Below are positions 61,810-64,000 of a stretch of 64,000 nt of DNA, piece after piece; the first letter of the stretch is position 1, and the number at the start of each line of letters is the position of its first letter. The position numbers were made by a program, and so were the translations under genes. The DNA is from Streptomyces filamentosus (GTDB lineage Bacteria > Actinomycetota > Actinomycetes > Streptomycetales > Streptomycetaceae): contig NZ_BNBE01000001.1 of assembly GCF_014654895.1 (NCBI RefSeq), forward strand, positions 1,426,001-1,490,000, written 5' to 3'. The notes beneath the pieces were generated by a model. The model was given only the letters and a program-made list of their open reading frames with translations, was not told the DNA's origin and made no database searches.

Positions 61810-62673
61810 CTAGGCGCGGACTCCGCCGGCGCCGGGGACGGGGAAGGCCCCGGTGGCACGGCGGGTGATCTCGCCGTAGATCTCGGGGTCGGTGGTGTAC
61901 TCGCCGAGCCGGCAGGTCTTGCGGCTGCCGTGGTAGTCGCTGGAGCCGGTGACCAGCAGGCCCAGCTCCTTCGCCAGGCCGCGCAGCCGCGCGCGGGTGG
62001 GCTCGTCGTGGTCCATGTGGTCGACCTCGATGCCGTCGAGCCCGGCCTCGGCGAGGGCGGCGATCGCGGACTCGGGCACGACCTCGCCGCGCTTGACGGC
62101 GGCGGGGTGGGCGAAGACGGTGACCCCGCCCGCGGCCTTGACCAGCCGGACCGCGTCCACCGGGTCCAGCTCGTGCTTCTCGACGTGGGCGCGGCCGCCG
62201 TCGGCGATCCACTCGGCGGTGAAGGCGCCGGAGACGTCCGGGACGACGCCCAGCTCGACCAGCGCCTCGGCGACGTGCGGGCGGCCCACGGAGCCGTCGC
62301 CGGCGATCCGCGCGACCTGCTCCCAGGTGACGGGGACGCCGAGCAGCTGGAGCTTGGCGACCATGGCCCGGGCCCGCGGCACCCGGTCGTCGCGGACCAG
62401 CTCGCGCTCGGCGAGCAGGGCGGGCTCCTCGGGGTCGAAGAGGTAGGCCAGCATGTGCAGGCCGATGCCGTCGAGGCGGCAGGAGAGCTCGGCGCCGGGG
62501 ACGACGGTCAGCCCCTCGGGCGCGGCGGCGATCGCCTCGGCGTGCCCGCGGGTGGTGTCGTGGTCGGTGAGCGCGACGACGCCGAGTCCGGCCGCGGCGG
62601 CGTTCCGCACCAGCTCGGCGGGGGTGTCCGTGCCGTCGGAGGCCGTGGAGTGGCTGTGCAGGTCGATGCGCAC
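61810..62673 (-). CDS. PHP-domain phosphoesterase
   Basis: A 287-aa metal-dependent phosphoesterase. Metal ligands occur in RIDLHSHSTASDG, VALTDHDTTRGHAEA, GAELSC, VFAHPAA, GIEVDHMDH and TGSSDYHG, the full set for PHP proteins of the YciV/RnaseAM type. Relatives hydrolyse 3',5'-nucleoside bisphosphates or trim RNA. GTG 62673 has GGAGAA 9 nt upstream; a TTG at 62688 is the alternative. Confidence 0.92.
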   Translation of the reverse strand: MRIDLHSHSTASDGTDTPAELVRNAAAAGLGVVALTDHDTTRGHAEAIAAAPEGLTVVPGAELSCRLDGIGLHMLAYLFDPEEPALLAERELVRDDRVPRARAMVAKLQLLGVPVTWEQVARIAGDGSVGRPHVAEALVELGVVPDVSGAFTAEWIADGGRAHVEKHELDPVDAVRLVKAAGGVTVFAHPAAVKRGEVVPESAIAALAEAGLDGIEVDHMDHDEPTRARLRGLAKELGLLVTGSSDYHGSRKTCRLGEYTTDPEIYGEITRRATGAFPVPGAGGVRA

Positions 62674-62794
62674 GACGCGGTTCTCCAAGGGCTCGGCGCG
62701 GAGGGGTGACGCTTCAGCATAACGGGCGATCAGCCCGTAGTTGTACGGATCCGACCAAGGCGTCGCCCATTACGCCGCCGGGGGCGACGCGCCG

Positions 62795-63433
62795 TCAGCC
62801 GAGCAGGCGCGGGGTGAGCGCCCCGCAGGGCAGCAGGTCGACCTCGGCGCCCGCGTCGCGCAGGTCGGTGAGGACGAGCTCGTCGTACATCAGCAGCCCG
62901 GACTGCTCGGGCCAGACGATCGCCCACAGCCACAGCCCGCGGGCCTCGCCGGCGAAGACGGCCCGGTCGTGGGGGGTGCCGGTGACGTGCCAGAGCGGGG
63001 TGGGGCGGCCGGCCGCGAGGACCTTGGCCTGCGGCGGCTTGTCGATGGCCATGCCGGAACCCGGGTCGGGCCCGTCGACACCGGCGTACCGGGCACCGAG
63101 ACCGACGCCCAGCTCCTCCGCGACGAGCAGCAGCTCGCCGATGCCGCCGAGCGGCCCGGGGCCGGAACAGGCGACGGCGGTCGCGCGGCCGCCGCTGCGG
63201 TCGTCACCGGCGTAGGCGACCCCGGTGAAGAGCCAGCCGACGGGGAGCGGCCAGGGCATCCACACCGGCACCTGGGACCGGTGGACGACGACCCCGAGGG
63301 CCTCGACGCTGGGCGGGACCACCGGCTGGAGCGGATGCACGGGCCCGTGGACGTCGCACTGCCAGGAGTCGGCGAAGAGGCCGGGCGCCCTGACCCGCCC
63401 ACCGCACTTCGGACAACTGGGTTCGCCCCTCAT
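62795..63433 (-). CDS. DUF6758-type protein with N-terminal zinc ribbon
   Basis: A 212-aa Streptomyces-type protein. MRGEPSCPKCGGRVRAPG plus a Cys in WQCDVHG form a zinc ribbon. The remaining domain has VPVWMPWPLPVGWLFTGVAYAGD, a GPGPLGGIGELLLVAEELGVGLGA helix and a Trp-rich LWLWAIVWPEQSG strand. I believe this corresponds to DUF6758; function unknown. ATG at 63433; a TTG 9 bp upstream is possible. Divergent from the MFS gene. Confidence 0.8.
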   Translation of the reverse strand: MRGEPSCPKCGGRVRAPGLFADSWQCDVHGPVHPLQPVVPPSVEALGVVVHRSQVPVWMPWPLPVGWLFTGVAYAGDDRSGGRATAVACSGPGPLGGIGELLLVAEELGVGLGARYAGVDGPDPGSGMAIDKPPQAKVLAAGRPTPLWHVTGTPHDRAVFAGEARGLWLWAIVWPEQSGLLMYDELVLTDLRDAGAEVDLLPCGALTPRLLG

Positions 63434-63554
63434 AGGGCTCAACGGTCCTACCGCTTCCGCCTCCCGTCAAGGACGACCGCCTTCGATCACCCGTCCGGCC
63501 CGCGCACGGCCACCCGGACGCGGGACCGACTCCCGCCCCCAAGATAGATGTAAC

Positions 63555-63584
63555 TTGCACTCATTAGCTTGGCTAACTTATTGT
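63555..63584 (+). promoter_or_regulatory. Promoter of MFS gene with central operator palindrome
   Basis: -35 TTGCAC (63555-63560), 18-nt spacer, -10 TATTGT (63579-63584). Inside the spacer is the palindrome TTAGC-TTG-GCTAA (63564-63576). A repressor bound there would block RNA polymerase directly. AT-rich for this genome. Confidence 0.65.
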
Positions 63585-63622
63585 GTGCCTACAGCAGGCA
63601 TCATCACGACGAGGAGCCGCCC

Positions 63623-64000
63623 CATGGGACAGCGCACGGAAGACCCCCTCGAAACGGCCGAGACCCCCGGCGGCGGGATCCTGCGCCAGCCCCCCGCCGT
63701 CTGGGCCACCGCCGGCGCGTCCGTCGTGGCCTTCATGGGCATCGGGCTCGTCGACCCGATCCTGCCCTCCATCGCCCGGGGCCTGGACGCCACCAAGAGC
63801 CAGGTCTCCCTGCTCTTCACCTCGTACTTCCTCATCACCGCCGTCGCGATGCTGGTCACCGGCTTCGTCTCCAGCCGGATCGGCGGCAGGCGCACCCTCC
63901 TGGCCGGCCTCGCCCTGGTCGTCGTCTTCGCCGCGCTCGCCGGCACCTCGGACTCCGTCGGCCAACTGGTCGGCTTCCGGGCCGGCTGGGGCCTCGGCAA
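63623..64000 (+). CDS. MFS transporter (C-terminus cut by window edge)
   Basis: First 126 codons of a major-facilitator efflux pump. Helix 1 (VWATAGASVVAFMGIGLVDPILPSI) and motif D-like region, helix 2, and motif A as TGFVSSRIGGRRTLLAG are visible. Such DHA-type pumps export drugs and are usually repressed by MarR or TetR regulators, in keeping with the palindrome in its promoter. ATG with GACGAGGAG upstream. The rest lies right of the window. Confidence 0.88.

Overview
The window is chromosomal DNA of a Streptomyces-type actinomycete. GC content is very high, with G or C at nearly every third codon position, and GTG/TTG starts and 4-base ATGA/GTGA overlaps are common. The gene set is typical of the genus: WblC/WhiB7, mycoredoxin, UvrD2, AdnA/AdnB, MoeZ, TerD/AIM24 proteins and lipoproteins with short lipoboxes. 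Both ends cut genes: a UPF0182 membrane protein at the left and an MFS transporter at the right. I saw no rRNA, tRNA, IS element, prophage or CRISPR array.

Layout. 1-8.8 kb: UPF0182 protein, PPA1309 protein, PDZ/Lon-like protease, MoaE, an epimerase-like SDR, a DUF2342 protein and a NUDIX protein. 8.8-12.0 kb: a minus-strand TerD-AIM24 fusion followed by two AIM24 proteins. 12.1-15.4 kb: a YgjP/M48-type protease, divergent from a ThiF/E1-like protein and an ABC1 kinase. 15.6-17.05 kb: wblC with a long leader that carries a 116-codon ORF, an intrinsic attenuator and a promoter flanked by an AT tract. 17.1-31.9 kb: genome-maintenance genes (uvrD2, mrx1, nudC, an M20 dipeptidase, adnB, two LppX/LprG-like exported proteins, adnA, an alkyltransferase-like protein). 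32-37.2 kb: a flippase-like membrane protein with an embedded kinase-like domain, a truncated YwiC-like gene and a secreted TAP-type peptidase. 37.3-38.5 kb: moeZ. 38.5-43.8 kb: a four-gene minus-strand cluster (PelF-like glycosyltransferase, multi-pass membrane protein, NAD-dependent epimerase, spherulin-4-like protein) that looks like a small exopolysaccharide system. 44-49.6 kb: a peptide-type ABC importer operon preceded by what looks like a leaderless 31-codon leader peptide ending in Leu-Cys-Arg. 49.7-58.6 kb: DUF3152 protein, alpha/beta hydrolase, TetR regulator, DUF3107 protein, ferritin-like protein and a DEAD-box RNA helicase that appears to start at CTG. 58.6-64 kb: alpha/beta hydrolase, NYN-domain protein, a 50-aa protein, MarC, PHP phosphoesterase, a zinc-ribbon protein and the MFS transporter.

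Much of the order (UPF0182, PDZ protease, DUF2342, ABC1 kinase, WhiB7, UvrD2, mycoredoxin, NudC, AdnB/AdnA, ATL, MoeZ, DUF3152, TetR, DUF3107, ferritin-like, DEAD helicase) matches, as I remember it, the block around Rv3193c-Rv3211 of Mycobacterium tuberculosis. Against that backbone the exopolysaccharide cluster, the ABC importer, the 32-37 kb genes and the two exported proteins between adnA and adnB stand out as lineage-specific insertions.

The regulatory DNA is the richest part to follow up: the wblC leader, the leaderless leader peptide of the ABC importer, the palindromic operator inside the MFS promoter, and several very long perfect-stem terminators.
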